Of a DNA stretch of 64,000 nucleotides, positions 17,301 through 26,481 are shown one piece after another (position 1 is the first letter of the stretch; the number at the start of each line of letters is the position of its first letter). The position numbers were made by a program, and so were the translations under genes. This stretch comes from Amycolatopsis tolypomycina (GTDB taxonomy: Bacteria > Actinomycetota > Actinomycetes > Mycobacteriales > Pseudonocardiaceae), in assembly GCF_900105945.1 (NCBI RefSeq), contig NZ_FNSO01000004.1, positions 3,410,001 to 3,474,000 of the forward strand, read 5' to 3'. Below the pieces are notes generated by a model. That model made no database searches. It was not told the DNA's origin and saw only the letters and a program-made list of their open reading frames with translations.

Positions 17301-18733
17301 GTGCTGCTTCCCCGGCGCCGGAGACCGGCCACGCGGCGGCTGCCGGCCGCGGCGACACCACACTGGTGGCGGCGCTGGTGTTCATCGCCCTGGTGGTCGC
17401 GGCGATCGGGAGCCTGGGTGCGCCGCTGATCACGGCCGTGGCCAAGGACTACGACGTGTCGCTGTCCACCGCGCAGTGGACGTTGACCATCACGCTGCTG
17501 ACCGGCGCCGTGGCCACGCCGCTGCTCGGCAGGCTGGGCAGCGCCCACCGGCGGCGGAAGGTCGTGCTGGCCACCCTGGCCGTCGTGGCGGTGGGCAGCG
17601 TGGCCACCGTGGTGCCGGCGCCCTTCGCGGTGCTGCTGGCCGGCCGCGCCGCGCAGGGGGTCGGGCTGGGCCTGACCGCGCTGATGATGGCCACCGCCCG
17701 GCAGCACCTCGGCGAGCGCGCGGTGAGCACGATCGCGATGCTGTCGGTGGCGTCCACCATCGGCATCGGCGTCGGCTACCCGATCGCCAGCCTGCTCACC
17801 CAGCTCGGCGGGGTGCGCGTGGCCTACCTGCTCGGCGTGGTGGTCGCGGTGGCCGCGCTGGTCACCGCCGTGCTCGCCATCCCGCGCGACACCGCCGCGC
17901 CGTCCGCGGCCGAACCGGTCGACTGGTTCGGCGCGGCCCTGCTCTCCGCCGGGCTGGTGGCGGTGCTCCTGGTGACCAGCCAGTCAAGCTGGTGGTCGAG
18001 CAACCCGCTGCTGGTCGTGCTGATCCTCCTCGTCGGCGTCGTGGTCCTGGCCGGGTGGGTCGTCGTCGAACGGAAGGTGACGCGGCCGCTGGTGGACCTG
18101 ATCGCGCTGCGGCACCCCGCGGTCGCGGGCGCCAACGTGGTCATGTTCGTCTCCGGCACCGCCATGTACCTGCTCTTCACCCTGATCACCCGGTTCGTGC
18201 AGACCCCTTCGCAGGTCGGTTACGGCTACGGGCTCACCGAGGTCGAAGCGGGCCTGGTGCTGGTCCCGTTCTCGGCGCTGGGTTTCGTCGCGGGCCGCGT
18301 GGTGCCGAAGGTGCGGGAGAAGGTCGGCCCGTTCGGCCTGCTGACCGCCAACGGTGTCGTGATCGTCCTCGCGTGCGTCCTGTTCGCCGGCGTTCGCGGG
18401 CTGGGGGTGGCGTGGCCGGTCGTGGTCATGGGCGTGCTGGGCTTCGGCGTCGGCGGCTTCTCCGCCGTGATGCCGCAGGCGATCCTGGCGGTCACGCCCG
18501 CCGAGGAGACCGCCGCGGCGATGAGCGTCAACCAGGTCGTGCGCTCGGTCGGCTTCTCCCTCGGCAGCGCGGTCAGCGGCCTGATCCTGGCCGCGCACAC
18601 CCCGGCGGGCAGCTTCGCCCCGGCCGACTCCGGCTACACCACCGCCGCCTGGACCGCCGGCGCCCTGGCAGTGGTCACCATCGTGCTGGCGATCGGGATC
18701 AACACCGCCCGCGGCAAGGTGTCCCGGTCGTGA
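17297..18733 (+). CDS. MFS efflux transporter
   Basis: This 478-residue protein has about 14 hydrophobic segments, which suggests the DHA2 drug:proton antiporter branch. The loop after the second segment (LLGRLGSAHRRRKVVL, near residues 75-90) is a variant of MFS motif A, and QWTLTITLLTGAVATPLLG precedes it, as is common in multidrug exporters. The GTG start overlaps the TetR stop. Adjacent to the polyketide operon and co-transcribed with a TetR, it is a likely exporter or self-resistance pump for the cluster product. The 57 bases after it contain the start of the next operon, so read-through into the CHAT cassette is possible. Confidence 0.92.
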   Translation: MSAASPAPETGHAAAAGRGDTTLVAALVFIALVVAAIGSLGAPLITAVAKDYDVSLSTAQWTLTITLLTGAVATPLLGRLGSAHRRRKVVLATLAVVAVGSVATVVPAPFAVLLAGRAAQGVGLGLTALMMATARQHLGERAVSTIAMLSVASTIGIGVGYPIASLLTQLGGVRVAYLLGVVVAVAALVTAVLAIPRDTAAPSAAEPVDWFGAALLSAGLVAVLLVTSQSSWWSSNPLLVVLILLVGVVVLAGWVVVERKVTRPLVDLIALRHPAVAGANVVMFVSGTAMYLLFTLITRFVQTPSQVGYGYGLTEVEAGLVLVPFSALGFVAGRVVPKVREKVGPFGLLTANGVVIVLACVLFAGVRGLGVAWPVVVMGVLGFGVGGFSAVMPQAILAVTPAEETAAAMSVNQVVRSVGFSLGSAVSGLILAAHTPAGSFAPADSGYTTAAWTAGALAVVTIVLAIGINTARGKVSRS

Positions 18734-18766
18734 CGGCGTAAGCGTCCCGGGCTCGGCCGTCGTCGG

Positions 18767-18772
18767 TAGGGT
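18767..18772 (+). promoter_or_regulatory. -10 box of the CHAT cassette
   Basis: TAGGGT lies 23-29 bases before the two candidate GTG starts, giving a short leader with a GAGGGGG ribosome binding site. No clear -35 box. Confidence 0.4.
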
Positions 18773-18789
18773 GCGGTGGGAGCGAGGGG

Positions 18790-20103
18790 GTGGCGGTGAC
18801 GGGAACGAGCAAGCCCCGGCTGCGCTCCACCGTCCTCGCGGCGGCGTGGGCGCGGATCTCCGGCGTCGAGGTGCTCTCCTCCGGCGACGGCGGCCCGCTG
18901 ACCCGCACCGTCAAGAAGATCATCGACCCGCTCGTGGTGCGCACCTCGACGCGGCCACGGCTGGGCCGCCCGCTGCTGGAGCCCGCCGACGCCGCGGAGC
19001 TGACCCGGCTCCTGCTGGCCGACGCGGCCCGGCTCCGGGCAACAGCCGCGTGGTTCCCGCACCTCAAGCGGCAGCGCCGGGCCCTGCGGATCACCGCGGG
19101 CGACGTCCAGGACGTCTGCTTCCCCCTGGCGTACGAGCTGGCCACGAGCTTCGGCATGCCGGGGCCGGACGCGCCGGAGGCGGCCGCGTCGGCGTTGCGC
19201 GAGCTGCACGGCGAAGCCGCGGAAGCCGGGGTCGCCCGGCTGGCCGCCTACCTGAACGATCCGCGGGTCACCGCGGACCTGACCGCGGAGCTCGACCGTC
19301 GCTGGCACGCCGGGGCGGACACCGGTCCCGAGCCGGCTGCCGCCGTGGCGTTGCTCGGCGCGTTCGCCGAGGACCTCGCCGACGCCACGTGGCGGGCGCT
19401 GGCGGAGTCCGGCGCCGGGCACGCCTTCGGGCTCGCCTTGCGCCGTCCCGGCGGAACCGGCGCACTCGCCGAGGCCGTCCCCGGCCTCGGCGACCTCGGC
19501 CTGCAGCGCGGGGACCGCACCGCCGTCCCGCCGCTGCGCCGTCACGACGAAACCGGCCCCGAACTCCTCGAACGCAGTGTCGAACGGCGGGTGCGCGCCA
19601 CCCTGCGCCGGCTGCCCGCCGACGAACGGGGGTCCGTCGCCGGGCTCGTCGGCGACGAGCTCGCCCGCGTCGCCGCCGGGTTCGGGCTCGGCCTGCCCGT
19701 GCTGGCCACGTGCTTCGCGCTCGGCGTCGTCCTCGCACCCGCCCTCCGGCCGCTCGAGGGCAGTGCGCCCGGCAACGCCCCCGGGTTCGCGCGGCAGCTC
19801 AACGCCAGGGTCGCGCGCGAAGGCTACGTGCTGCACGCCCGCCGGGCGCTGGCCGGCACCACGCCGCTCACCCCGCGGCCCGACGCCGAACTCGTGCGCG
19901 AGCTGCGGGAGTTCGCCCGGCAGTTCCTCGGCAGGCTGTGGATCCGGCTGCACGGCTTCGACGTCCGCGGCGACCTGCCGTCCGACGCCGCCGATGTCCG
20001 GGACCTCGTCACCGGCGTGGTCCGCTCGACCTCCCTGGACCTGCGGACGAAGGTCCGCCGAGCGCTCGTGGCCCGGCTGCCGGACCTGGAGGCCGTGTCG
20101 TGA
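18790..20103 (+). CDS. unrecognised protein, first gene of a CHAT-protease cassette
   Basis: I do not recognise this 437-residue protein. It looks mainly helical, Ala/Leu/Arg-rich, with no signal peptide. One hydrophobic stretch (about 294-318, GFGLGLPVLATCFALGVVLAP) could be a buried helix or a single membrane segment. Conserved-looking parts are KKIIDPLVVRTSTRPRLGRP near 43-61 and the C-terminal RLHGFDVRGDLP. A GTG six bases downstream (18796) is better spaced from GAGGGGG and may be the true start. It overlaps the second gene by four bases, and the third gene follows one base after that, so the three products are probably made together. Caspase/TPR conflict systems described in the literature also have unnamed partner proteins; membership is possible but unproven. 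Confidence 0.75.
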   Translation: MAVTGTSKPRLRSTVLAAAWARISGVEVLSSGDGGPLTRTVKKIIDPLVVRTSTRPRLGRPLLEPADAAELTRLLLADAARLRATAAWFPHLKRQRRALRITAGDVQDVCFPLAYELATSFGMPGPDAPEAAASALRELHGEAAEAGVARLAAYLNDPRVTADLTAELDRRWHAGADTGPEPAAAVALLGAFAEDLADATWRALAESGAGHAFGLALRRPGGTGALAEAVPGLGDLGLQRGDRTAVPPLRRHDETGPELLERSVERRVRATLRRLPADERGSVAGLVGDELARVAAGFGLGLPVLATCFALGVVLAPALRPLEGSAPGNAPGFARQLNARVAREGYVLHARRALAGTTPLTPRPDAELVRELREFARQFLGRLWIRLHGFDVRGDLPSDAADVRDLVTGVVRSTSLDLRTKVRRALVARLPDLEAVS

Positions 20104-21110
20104 CGCACCCGGTGCACACCCCCGTCGTCGCGGCGGACGGCGGGCTCGTCCACTTCGGACTGGCCGAGCTGCTCGCCGGCACTCCGGCGTCGATGCGGAT
20201 CGAACTCACCGACGCGACGGCCGCGGAACCGTGGCTGACGCGGCTCGTCGGCGCCGACCACGCGCCGGCGGCGCTCGAAGCCGGGCACGTGGACGTGCCC
20301 GCCCGGCCGGAACCGGCCACCCTCGCGCTGCTGCTGTGGGCCCGCCGGTGGTGGCCGGCGAGCCCGGTGCTCGGGGTGCCGCCGCTGGACCCGGCGCTCC
20401 TGGACCTCGAGGCCGCGGTCGCCACGGCGGCGGTCGACGACCTGGCCGAGGGCATGCTCGACGGCTTCGAAGCCACGCCGGGCGAACTGTTCGACGCCGC
20501 CGCGGACGGGATCGCCGCGACGGCGGTCCCCGAGGAGGTGCGCGACCTGTGCCTGCGGTTGTCGGCGTGGTTCGACGACCGGGACGACGTCGTGCGCGCC
20601 GAAGCCGCGGCCGCGCTGGCGGCGGCTTCGGCCCCGGGCCGTCGGGCCTACGCCCTGGCCGCGGGGGCCGGCCCGCAGGCGACGGGCGAGGGGGTCGTGA
20701 CCGGGGGCCGGGCGAGCGTCGACTGGGCGCGGGTGCCCCCGGGCGTCCTCGACGCCGCGGAGGACACGGTGACCTGGCGGATCGTCGCCGCCCCGGCGGC
20801 CACCCGGCTCGAGGTCGAGGTCGACGGCGCGTTCGCGGACGCGGCCCTGACCGCGTTCGCGACCGACGACGGGGCGGTGTTCGCGGAGGTTCCCCTGCGG
20901 CTCGGCCCCGGCCGGTTCACCGGCGCCGTCGACCTGGCCGCCGTCCCCACCGGCCACCTCGGGCTGGTGGTGGGCGTGACGGCCGAGAGCCTCGCCGAAA
21001 CGACGCCGGCGGACCGGGCCGAAGTCGTGTCGCTCGTGCGGGCGCGCGAGGCCCTGGCACCGGTGGCGCGGACGCTGGCCGAGCGCGCGGCGGGCGCGGC
21101 GGAGTTCTGA
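20100..21110 (+). CDS. unrecognised protein, second gene of the CHAT-protease cassette
   Basis: I do not recognise this 336-residue protein. The N-terminal third (VVAADGGLVHFGLAELLAG, RIELTDATAAEPWLTRLVG) looks alpha/beta. The middle is helical and acidic. The C-terminal 110 residues (WRIVAAPAATRLEVEVDGAF, AVFAEVPLRLGPGRFTGAVDL) alternate in a way typical of a beta-sandwich, perhaps an Ig-like domain. It has no membrane segment. The GTG start overlaps the stop of the first gene (GTGA), and its own stop is one base before the GTG of the CHAT gene. Tight coupling suggests it binds or regulates the protease, as adaptor or target, but that is inference from position. Confidence 0.78.
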   Translation: MTHPVHTPVVAADGGLVHFGLAELLAGTPASMRIELTDATAAEPWLTRLVGADHAPAALEAGHVDVPARPEPATLALLLWARRWWPASPVLGVPPLDPALLDLEAAVATAAVDDLAEGMLDGFEATPGELFDAAADGIAATAVPEEVRDLCLRLSAWFDDRDDVVRAEAAAALAAASAPGRRAYALAAGAGPQATGEGVVTGGRASVDWARVPPGVLDAAEDTVTWRIVAAPAATRLEVEVDGAFADAALTAFATDDGAVFAEVPLRLGPGRFTGAVDLAAVPTGHLGLVVGVTAESLAETTPADRAEVVSLVRAREALAPVARTLAERAAGAAEF

Positions 21111-21111
21111 C

Positions 21112-24100
21112 GTGCTCGCCGGGATGCCGCCGCCGCTGAACCCGCCCGACCGGCCACTGCCCGCCGAACTGGCCGGGGCGACCTCGCACGGCTACAACTG
21201 CCGGTGCGTCGCCGTCCACTTCGGACTGGACCCGCAGCCCTACGGTGTGCTGCCCGCGTGCTCGCTCACCGAAGCCGAGTACGCGGAGCTGTTCGAGCAG
21301 GCCCTGGAGATCCAGCGGGCGGCCAAGCAGCTCGCCGCGGCCAGGGACGTCACCGGTGCGCACCGGGAGTACGGCAGGCTGCGGCAGCTCGCCCACCGGC
21401 TCGACCGGACCGATCTCGAACTCGCCGCCGTCAGCGACCTGGCCACGGTCTGCTATTCCGCCGGCGACCTGCACAACGCGCGCCAGTGCGCGGAGGCGGT
21501 CCTGAGCGCGTTCCGGACCAGCGTCACCGGTGTTGTCCACTTCGGACAGTACGCGGAAATCCGGATGCTGGAGGGTTCTCGCGAGGTCGCCGACCGCGTG
21601 CTGATCTCGCTGGCCACCGAGGAGGGCGACGTCGCCAAGGCCGCCGAACTGATCGCGGGACAGCGGCACCGGGCGGCGCTGCGCAAGGCGGCCGAGCCGG
21701 GGCAGTACCCGCGCGGGCTGCTCGACCCGCACGGCGCCGACGAGCTGACGCTGCGCATTCTCGAGGCACGCGTGCAGGCCGCCGCCGGGGACCCGGCCGG
21801 CGCGCTGGCCGCACTCGAGGAGATCCTCGTGGCACTGGCCGCCATCGCGGACATCGACGAGGTCCGCGACCAGGTGGCGTCGCTGCGGGCGATGGCACGC
21901 GCCGAACGCGCCCGCCTCCGCCGGGCCGGTGGCGAGGACGCCGACGCGCGGGCGGACCTGGTCCGGCTCTCCGCGCAGCACGAGGGCAGGCCGGCGGCCG
22001 CGAAGTTCGCCGTCGACCTCGCCGCGGACCGCGCGCTGGGCGGCGACTTCCCCGGTGCGGTGGCCGCGCTCGTCGCCGCCCGCGACGAGCTCACCGCGGC
22101 CGGCGCGACCGGTGACGTGGCGGAGGCGAGCCACGCGCTGGGGGCCCTGCTGCTGATCGCCGGTGACGCGCGGCAGGCGCGTGAGCAGTTCGCGCACGCG
22201 GGCGAGATCTGGAAGTCGAACGGGGACACGCCGGCCCTGCGACGGCTGGACGTCGCACTCGCCCGCTGCGCCGCCGCGGAGGAGGACTGGGCGGCCGCGG
22301 AGGAACACGTGCACCGCGCGCGGGAATCGGCGCGGGCGTCAGGGGACTGGCTGCAGCGCCTGCACACCGACTTCGCGGCGGCCGGGATCGGCTTCGCCCG
22401 CGGGGACGACCTGCCGGCGGTGCTGGACCTGCTGCTCCCGGTGGCACTGGCGGCGGCGGACTACCGGTTCGAGTTCGCGTCCCCGCGGGCACGCACGGCG
22501 TGGGCGCGCGACGTCGCCGGCCCGGCGACCGAGCTGCTGATGGTGCTGCTGGCCCGGCTGCGGGAACCGAGGCTGGCCGCCGAACTGATCGAGCGCACCT
22601 GCGCGGTCGGGGCGTACACCGGAGCCGAGGCGCCGGCCCTCGACCTCACCGGCACGCTGCCCGCCCCGGAACCGGCCCCGCCCGCCGCCGGACTGCCCCT
22701 GGCGGCATTGGGCACGGTCACGGCGGCTCTCCCGCTGCGCCTGGCCCCGCCGCCCGCGCTGCGGTGGTCGCCGGCCGCGCCGATGCGGCTCGAGCGCTGG
22801 CTCGACGTCGCCGCCGCGCGGTACGGCCTGACCCGGCCGGCCACCGATCCCGTCGCGACCTGGCCGGCCACCGGAACCGAGACGTTCCTCCTGCGCTACG
22901 CCGACGCCGGCCACACCTACCTCAGCTGGCGGACGACCGGCGACCTCGACACCGTCCACACGCACCCGGTCGACGCCGCGCTGGTCGCGACGGCCCGGGA
23001 GCTGCTGGCAGCGGCGTCGCCGACCCCGCGGGAAGGCGAGAGCGTCGCCGACGCCGTGCGGCGCTCGCTCGGTGACGACGCCTTCGGCAGCTTCGACGGC
23101 GAACAGCGGCTGGCGCGCATCCTCGCCCTCAACCTCCTGCCGGCCGACCTCGTCGCGCGGCTGCGGGCGGCGGCCGACGGCGGACGACGGCCGGTGCTGC
23201 GCGTGCAGCCGTCGCCGAGCCTCGCCGCGGTGCCGTGGGGACTGCTCGCCCTGCCCGACCGGCGGCCGGACCGCGCGCTCGAGCCGGGCGAGGAGGGCAG
23301 CTGTTTCGACGGCGACGACCGGGTTCTCGACGTCGCCGACGTGTCGCTGCTGGCGCCGGTCGGGATCCCGCGCCGGCCACCCGCGGCGGCCGGGCCACCG
23401 GTGTACGTGCTGGATCCGCGGATCCCGGGCCAGAGCGCCTTCGGCGAGCTGGGCTCGGTGCTGGGCAGGCAGGATCCGGAGTCACCGCTGATCCGGCACC
23501 TGGACGCGCGGCTCGCCGCCGGTCCCGTCCGGCCGGCCGCGGCGCGCGGGCTCGACCTGGTCCGCCGCACCGACACCGACCGGCGGCTGCTCGCCCGGCT
23601 GCCGGCCGAGCCGTGTTCCCGGCTGGTCTACGTCGGGCACGTCAGCCGCGTCCGCGACGACCACGGCGCACAGACCGCGCTGCACCTGTCCTGCGCGGCG
23701 GAGCTGCCCGGAACGGCCGAGCCGATCGGCGCGCACCGGCCCTTCACCGCGGCCGACCTGGCGTTGTCCGGACCGGGCTCGATGCCGGCGCGGCTGGCGC
23801 TGATCGGCTGCGCCAGCGCGAGCGACTTCGGCCTGCCCGAGCCGTTCGGCGTGCTGCTCGCCGCCGTCGCGGCCGGCGCGCGGCTGGTGGCCGCGACGGT
23901 GTGGGCGCTGCCGACGTCGGCGGCGGCGCCCGGCGCGGACCCGATGGCCGAACTGGTGATCGCCGTCGACACGGCTCTGGCCGGCGACGACCCGGTCGGT
24001 GACCTGTGCGGGTGGCAGCGCACCCGGCTCGCCCGGTGGCGCGAACGGCCCGAACCGGCCTGCTCGCCGGCGTTCTGGGCGGCCCTGACCTGCCTCGATG

Positions 24101-24132
24101 CCTCCGACGACGGGCAAACCCGGGTTCGGTAG
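21112..24132 (+). CDS. TPR-CHAT caspase-like protease, 1006 aa
   Basis: The first two thirds consist of helical, Ala/Leu/Glu-rich hairpins of TPR type (about residues 55-490, for example AAKQLAAARDVTGAHREYGRL and AGDARQAREQFAHAGEIWKSNGD). The C-terminal third is a CHAT peptidase-like domain: LRVQPSPSLAAVPWGLLALP near 695-715, the probable catalytic His843 in RLVYVGHVSR and Cys900 in ALIGCASASD, then the FGVLLAAVAAGARLVAATVWALP strand-helix after the Cys. In other systems TPR-CHAT proteins are proteases released or activated by a sensor (for instance the type III-E CRISPR partner). No CRISPR array or nuclease is near here, so the trigger must be something else. Both catalytic residues are present, so activity is expected. 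Confidence 0.85.
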   Translation: MLAGMPPPLNPPDRPLPAELAGATSHGYNCRCVAVHFGLDPQPYGVLPACSLTEAEYAELFEQALEIQRAAKQLAAARDVTGAHREYGRLRQLAHRLDRTDLELAAVSDLATVCYSAGDLHNARQCAEAVLSAFRTSVTGVVHFGQYAEIRMLEGSREVADRVLISLATEEGDVAKAAELIAGQRHRAALRKAAEPGQYPRGLLDPHGADELTLRILEARVQAAAGDPAGALAALEEILVALAAIADIDEVRDQVASLRAMARAERARLRRAGGEDADARADLVRLSAQHEGRPAAAKFAVDLAADRALGGDFPGAVAALVAARDELTAAGATGDVAEASHALGALLLIAGDARQAREQFAHAGEIWKSNGDTPALRRLDVALARCAAAEEDWAAAEEHVHRARESARASGDWLQRLHTDFAAAGIGFARGDDLPAVLDLLLPVALAAADYRFEFASPRARTAWARDVAGPATELLMVLLARLREPRLAAELIERTCAVGAYTGAEAPALDLTGTLPAPEPAPPAAGLPLAALGTVTAALPLRLAPPPALRWSPAAPMRLERWLDVAAARYGLTRPATDPVATWPATGTETFLLRYADAGHTYLSWRTTGDLDTVHTHPVDAALVATARELLAAASPTPREGESVADAVRRSLGDDAFGSFDGEQRLARILALNLLPADLVARLRAAADGGRRPVLRVQPSPSLAAVPWGLLALPDRRPDRALEPGEEGSCFDGDDRVLDVADVSLLAPVGIPRRPPAAAGPPVYVLDPRIPGQSAFGELGSVLGRQDPESPLIRHLDARLAAGPVRPAAARGLDLVRRTDTDRRLLARLPAEPCSRLVYVGHVSRVRDDHGAQTALHLSCAAELPGTAEPIGAHRPFTAADLALSGPGSMPARLALIGCASASDFGLPEPFGVLLAAVAAGARLVAATVWALPTSAAAPGADPMAELVIAVDTALAGDDPVGDLCGWQRTRLARWRERPEPACSPAFWAALTCLDASDDGQTRVR

Positions 24133-24182
24133 CAGCGCGTCCCGCCGAAGCTGTGTGCCCACACGGCGAAAGGCAGGGACCG

Positions 24183-24710
24183 ATGTTCAAGAAGATCCGC
24201 GACCGGGTCGACCAGGCGAGCCGCCGGGGTGCGGCCCGCGGCGCGCAGGAGTTCCGGCAGCACGCGGAGCAGTTCCGGCAGGAGGCCGCGGCCGAGGGGT
24301 ACGACATCACCCCGCAGCTGCCGACGCCGCAGCTGGCCGCGCAGGCGTTCCGGATGCTGAACGCCGACCCGGAAATGGCGGCGTTCCTGGCGCTGCCTGC
24401 CGACGAGCAGCTGCGCCAGCAGCAGGAACTGCAGGCCTACGGCACCGAACTGCGCCGCCTCTACGACACCGGCGAGCCGGCCACCCTGGTCGTGCGGGGC
24501 CTGGAGCCGACGCACCGGACGGTCGCCGGGCAGGCCCGGTACACCGCGACGCTGGAGGTCACCCGCGCCGACGGCACGACCTACCGGACGGTGACGCCGC
24601 TGATCACGCCGCTGGCGACGATCCAGCAGTACGCGCCCGGCACGCGGCACGAGGCCCGCGTCGACCCGGCCGACCCGGCGAAGGTCGCCGTGTTCGGCCC
24701 GATCGGCTAG
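24183..24710 (+). CDS. DUF3592-like soluble protein, 175 aa
   Basis: The N-terminal 60 residues are helical and charged (FKKIRDRVDQASRRGAARGAQEFRQ), probably a coiled coil. The C-terminal 75 residues form a small beta domain (PATLVVRGLEPT, ARYTATLEVTRADGTTY, GTRHEARVDPADPAKVAVFG) that resembles the DUF3592 fold found in the next gene. No membrane segment is seen. The ATG at 24183 follows AGGCAGGGA. It lies 50 bases after the CHAT gene and 7 bases before the next, so it probably belongs to the same transcript. Function unknown; it could carry the beta domain as a soluble counterpart of the membrane proteins that follow. Confidence 0.75.
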   Translation: MFKKIRDRVDQASRRGAARGAQEFRQHAEQFRQEAAAEGYDITPQLPTPQLAAQAFRMLNADPEMAAFLALPADEQLRQQQELQAYGTELRRLYDTGEPATLVVRGLEPTHRTVAGQARYTATLEVTRADGTTYRTVTPLITPLATIQQYAPGTRHEARVDPADPAKVAVFGPIG

Positions 24711-24717
24711 GGCGGCG

Positions 24718-25533
24718 GTGTTCGCCTTCGCCCTGCCGGAAGACCCGCGGCCGGACCGCGGGCCGGGACTCCGGCTGTGGCTGCTCGGGGTGCCCACGAC
24801 GCTCGCGTGGGCGGCGACGGGCTGGTCCGGGGCACTCGGGCTGCTGGACGGCTTCCGGTTGATGTCGCTGAACCGCGTCGGCGCGTGGGGGGCCGACGCG
24901 GGCCCGGCGGTGTCGCTGGTGCTGTTCTTCACCGTCGCCGTCACGGTGGCGTCGTCGCTCGGCTTCGCGATGCTGTGGGCGGCCGGGATCTCCCTGCGGC
25001 GGATGGGCGTCGGCTTCCGGGCGAGCTCCCTGGCCACGGCACTGGGCGTGGCGCTGGGCAGCGGCCTGGCGATCCCGTCGTGGACGCCGCCGGAGTCGGT
25101 GGGGCAGCGGCTGCCGGTCCCGGGCGGCGCGGCCGAGCCGTGGTCCGATGTGGACTGGGTCGTGTACTACGAGCCCTACCTCGTGCCCGCGGTGGCCGCC
25201 CTCGTGGCCCTGGTGCTGATCGTGGTGCTGGTGTGCGCCTTCCTCGCCGAGGCGGAGGCCGACGACCGCGTGCAGGCGCTGCGTCACCGCGGCCGCCAGG
25301 TGACCGGCTTCGTCACGCACGTCGAGTTCACCGACGTCTGGGTCATGGGCCACCCGCGGTTCGTCGTCCACGTCCGGTTTCCGACGGAGGCGGGGGAGCG
25401 CACGGTCGTGACGACCATGGTCACGTCCCTGTTCCAGGCCCCGGCCCGCGGTTCGGCGGTGCAGGTCCGCTACGACCCCCGCGACCCCGGCACGGTCCTG
25501 GTGGAACCGGCGCCTGCCGGGTCGTCCTGCTAG
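24718..25533 (+). CDS. DUF3592 membrane protein, 271 aa
   Basis: Four membrane segments are visible (about 18-42, 63-89, 102-119 and 153-176), followed by a cytoplasmic beta domain with the DUF3592 pattern (GRQVTGFVTHVEF, HPRFVVHVRFPTEAGERTVV, GSAVQVRYDPRDPGTVLVEP). It starts at GTG seven bases after the previous gene. DUF3592 proteins have no established function. Here three consecutive genes carry this type of beta domain directly downstream of a caspase-like protease, which may place the protease or its substrate at the membrane; that is an inference. Confidence 0.8.
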   Translation: MFAFALPEDPRPDRGPGLRLWLLGVPTTLAWAATGWSGALGLLDGFRLMSLNRVGAWGADAGPAVSLVLFFTVAVTVASSLGFAMLWAAGISLRRMGVGFRASSLATALGVALGSGLAIPSWTPPESVGQRLPVPGGAAEPWSDVDWVVYYEPYLVPAVAALVALVLIVVLVCAFLAEAEADDRVQALRHRGRQVTGFVTHVEFTDVWVMGHPRFVVHVRFPTEAGERTVVTTMVTSLFQAPARGSAVQVRYDPRDPGTVLVEPAPAGSSC

Positions 25534-25551
25534 AGCGGAGAGCGCTTTCAT

Positions 25552-26457
25552 ATGTCCAGTCCCGCCCGTCCGGCCGCCCTGCTGGCCGGCTTCCTCGGCG
25601 GCGGCGTCGCCGGGGCGACACTGAGTGCGTTCATCGCCGGCATCGTGCTCGAGAAGGCCCCGCTGATCCTCTTCGGCGTGGGCCTGCCGATCGGCTACGG
25701 CTTCCTGGTCTTCGTCGCGGGCATCCCCCGCCGCACCCGCGAGGCGGCGGTCGTTCCCCGCCTGGCGCTGGCGCGGATCGAGAGCCTGCGCGCGGGCGGC
25801 ACGGAGACGGGCGACGTCCCGGTCGACTTCGAGCTCACGATCGCCCCTGGCGGCGAGCCGCCGTTCCGCAGCCGGATGACCTCCGACGTGAACCTGGTCG
25901 ACCTCCCGCGTTATCGCCCCGGTGACGTCCTCGTGGTCGCCTACCCGCCGGACCGCCCGTGGCGAGCCACGATCGTCCCGAACCCGACGCCGGAGTGGCA
26001 GCACCGCGCGGCCGAAGCCGTCATCCGGCCCGCCCCCGAGTCCCCCGTGGTCCAGCAGCCCCCGGAGGGCTGGGGGTTCGCGCTGGCCGGCTGCACCGGC
26101 CTGCTCCTGGGCGCGGCCATCGTGCTCGGCCTGTTCCGCGTCGAGCTGTTCACCCCGCAACCACCGCCCGCCGAACAGCCGCCGGCGTCATCCTCGAGTT
26201 CCACCACGATCACCGTCGGCCCGCGGCAGGAGTTCCCGGACGCGGCGGAACTGCGCCGCACCATCGAGCTGCTGGCGGCAACCGCCCAGGTCCCGCTCGA
26301 CCGGATCCCCGAGCTCGCAGAGCAGGCGACGAGCGTCCTCGACGTCGGGTGGCCACGGAGCTGGCAGATCACGGTCACCAGGGCGGACGTCACCACGGTC
26401 CGCCTCACCGTCACCGGCCCCGGCGGCAGCGCGTCCCTCGTGCTGCCGCCGGGGTGA
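25552..26457 (+). CDS. membrane protein with DUF3592-like domain, 301 aa
   Basis: Two N-terminal membrane segments (about 9-32 and 36-58) are followed by a beta domain (DVPVDFELTIAPGGEPPFRSRM, RPGDVLVVAYPPDRPWRATIV) similar to that of the two preceding genes. A third membrane segment (about 173-195), a Pro/Ser linker (PPPAEQPPASSSSS) and a C-terminal domain of about 85 residues follow, the last probably outside the cell. The tail (ELRRTIELLAATAQVPLDRIPELAEQATSV) is helical, then beta. It has GGAGAG nine bases before the ATG and is the last gene of the plus-strand cassette; it converges with the kamA-family gene. Function unknown. Confidence 0.78.
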   Translation: MSSPARPAALLAGFLGGGVAGATLSAFIAGIVLEKAPLILFGVGLPIGYGFLVFVAGIPRRTREAAVVPRLALARIESLRAGGTETGDVPVDFELTIAPGGEPPFRSRMTSDVNLVDLPRYRPGDVLVVAYPPDRPWRATIVPNPTPEWQHRAAEAVIRPAPESPVVQQPPEGWGFALAGCTGLLLGAAIVLGLFRVELFTPQPPPAEQPPASSSSSTTITVGPRQEFPDAAELRRTIELLAATAQVPLDRIPELAEQATSVLDVGWPRSWQITVTRADVTTVRLTVTGPGGSASLVLPPG

Positions 26458-26481
26458 CCAGCTCAATGCTCGAGGGACGCG

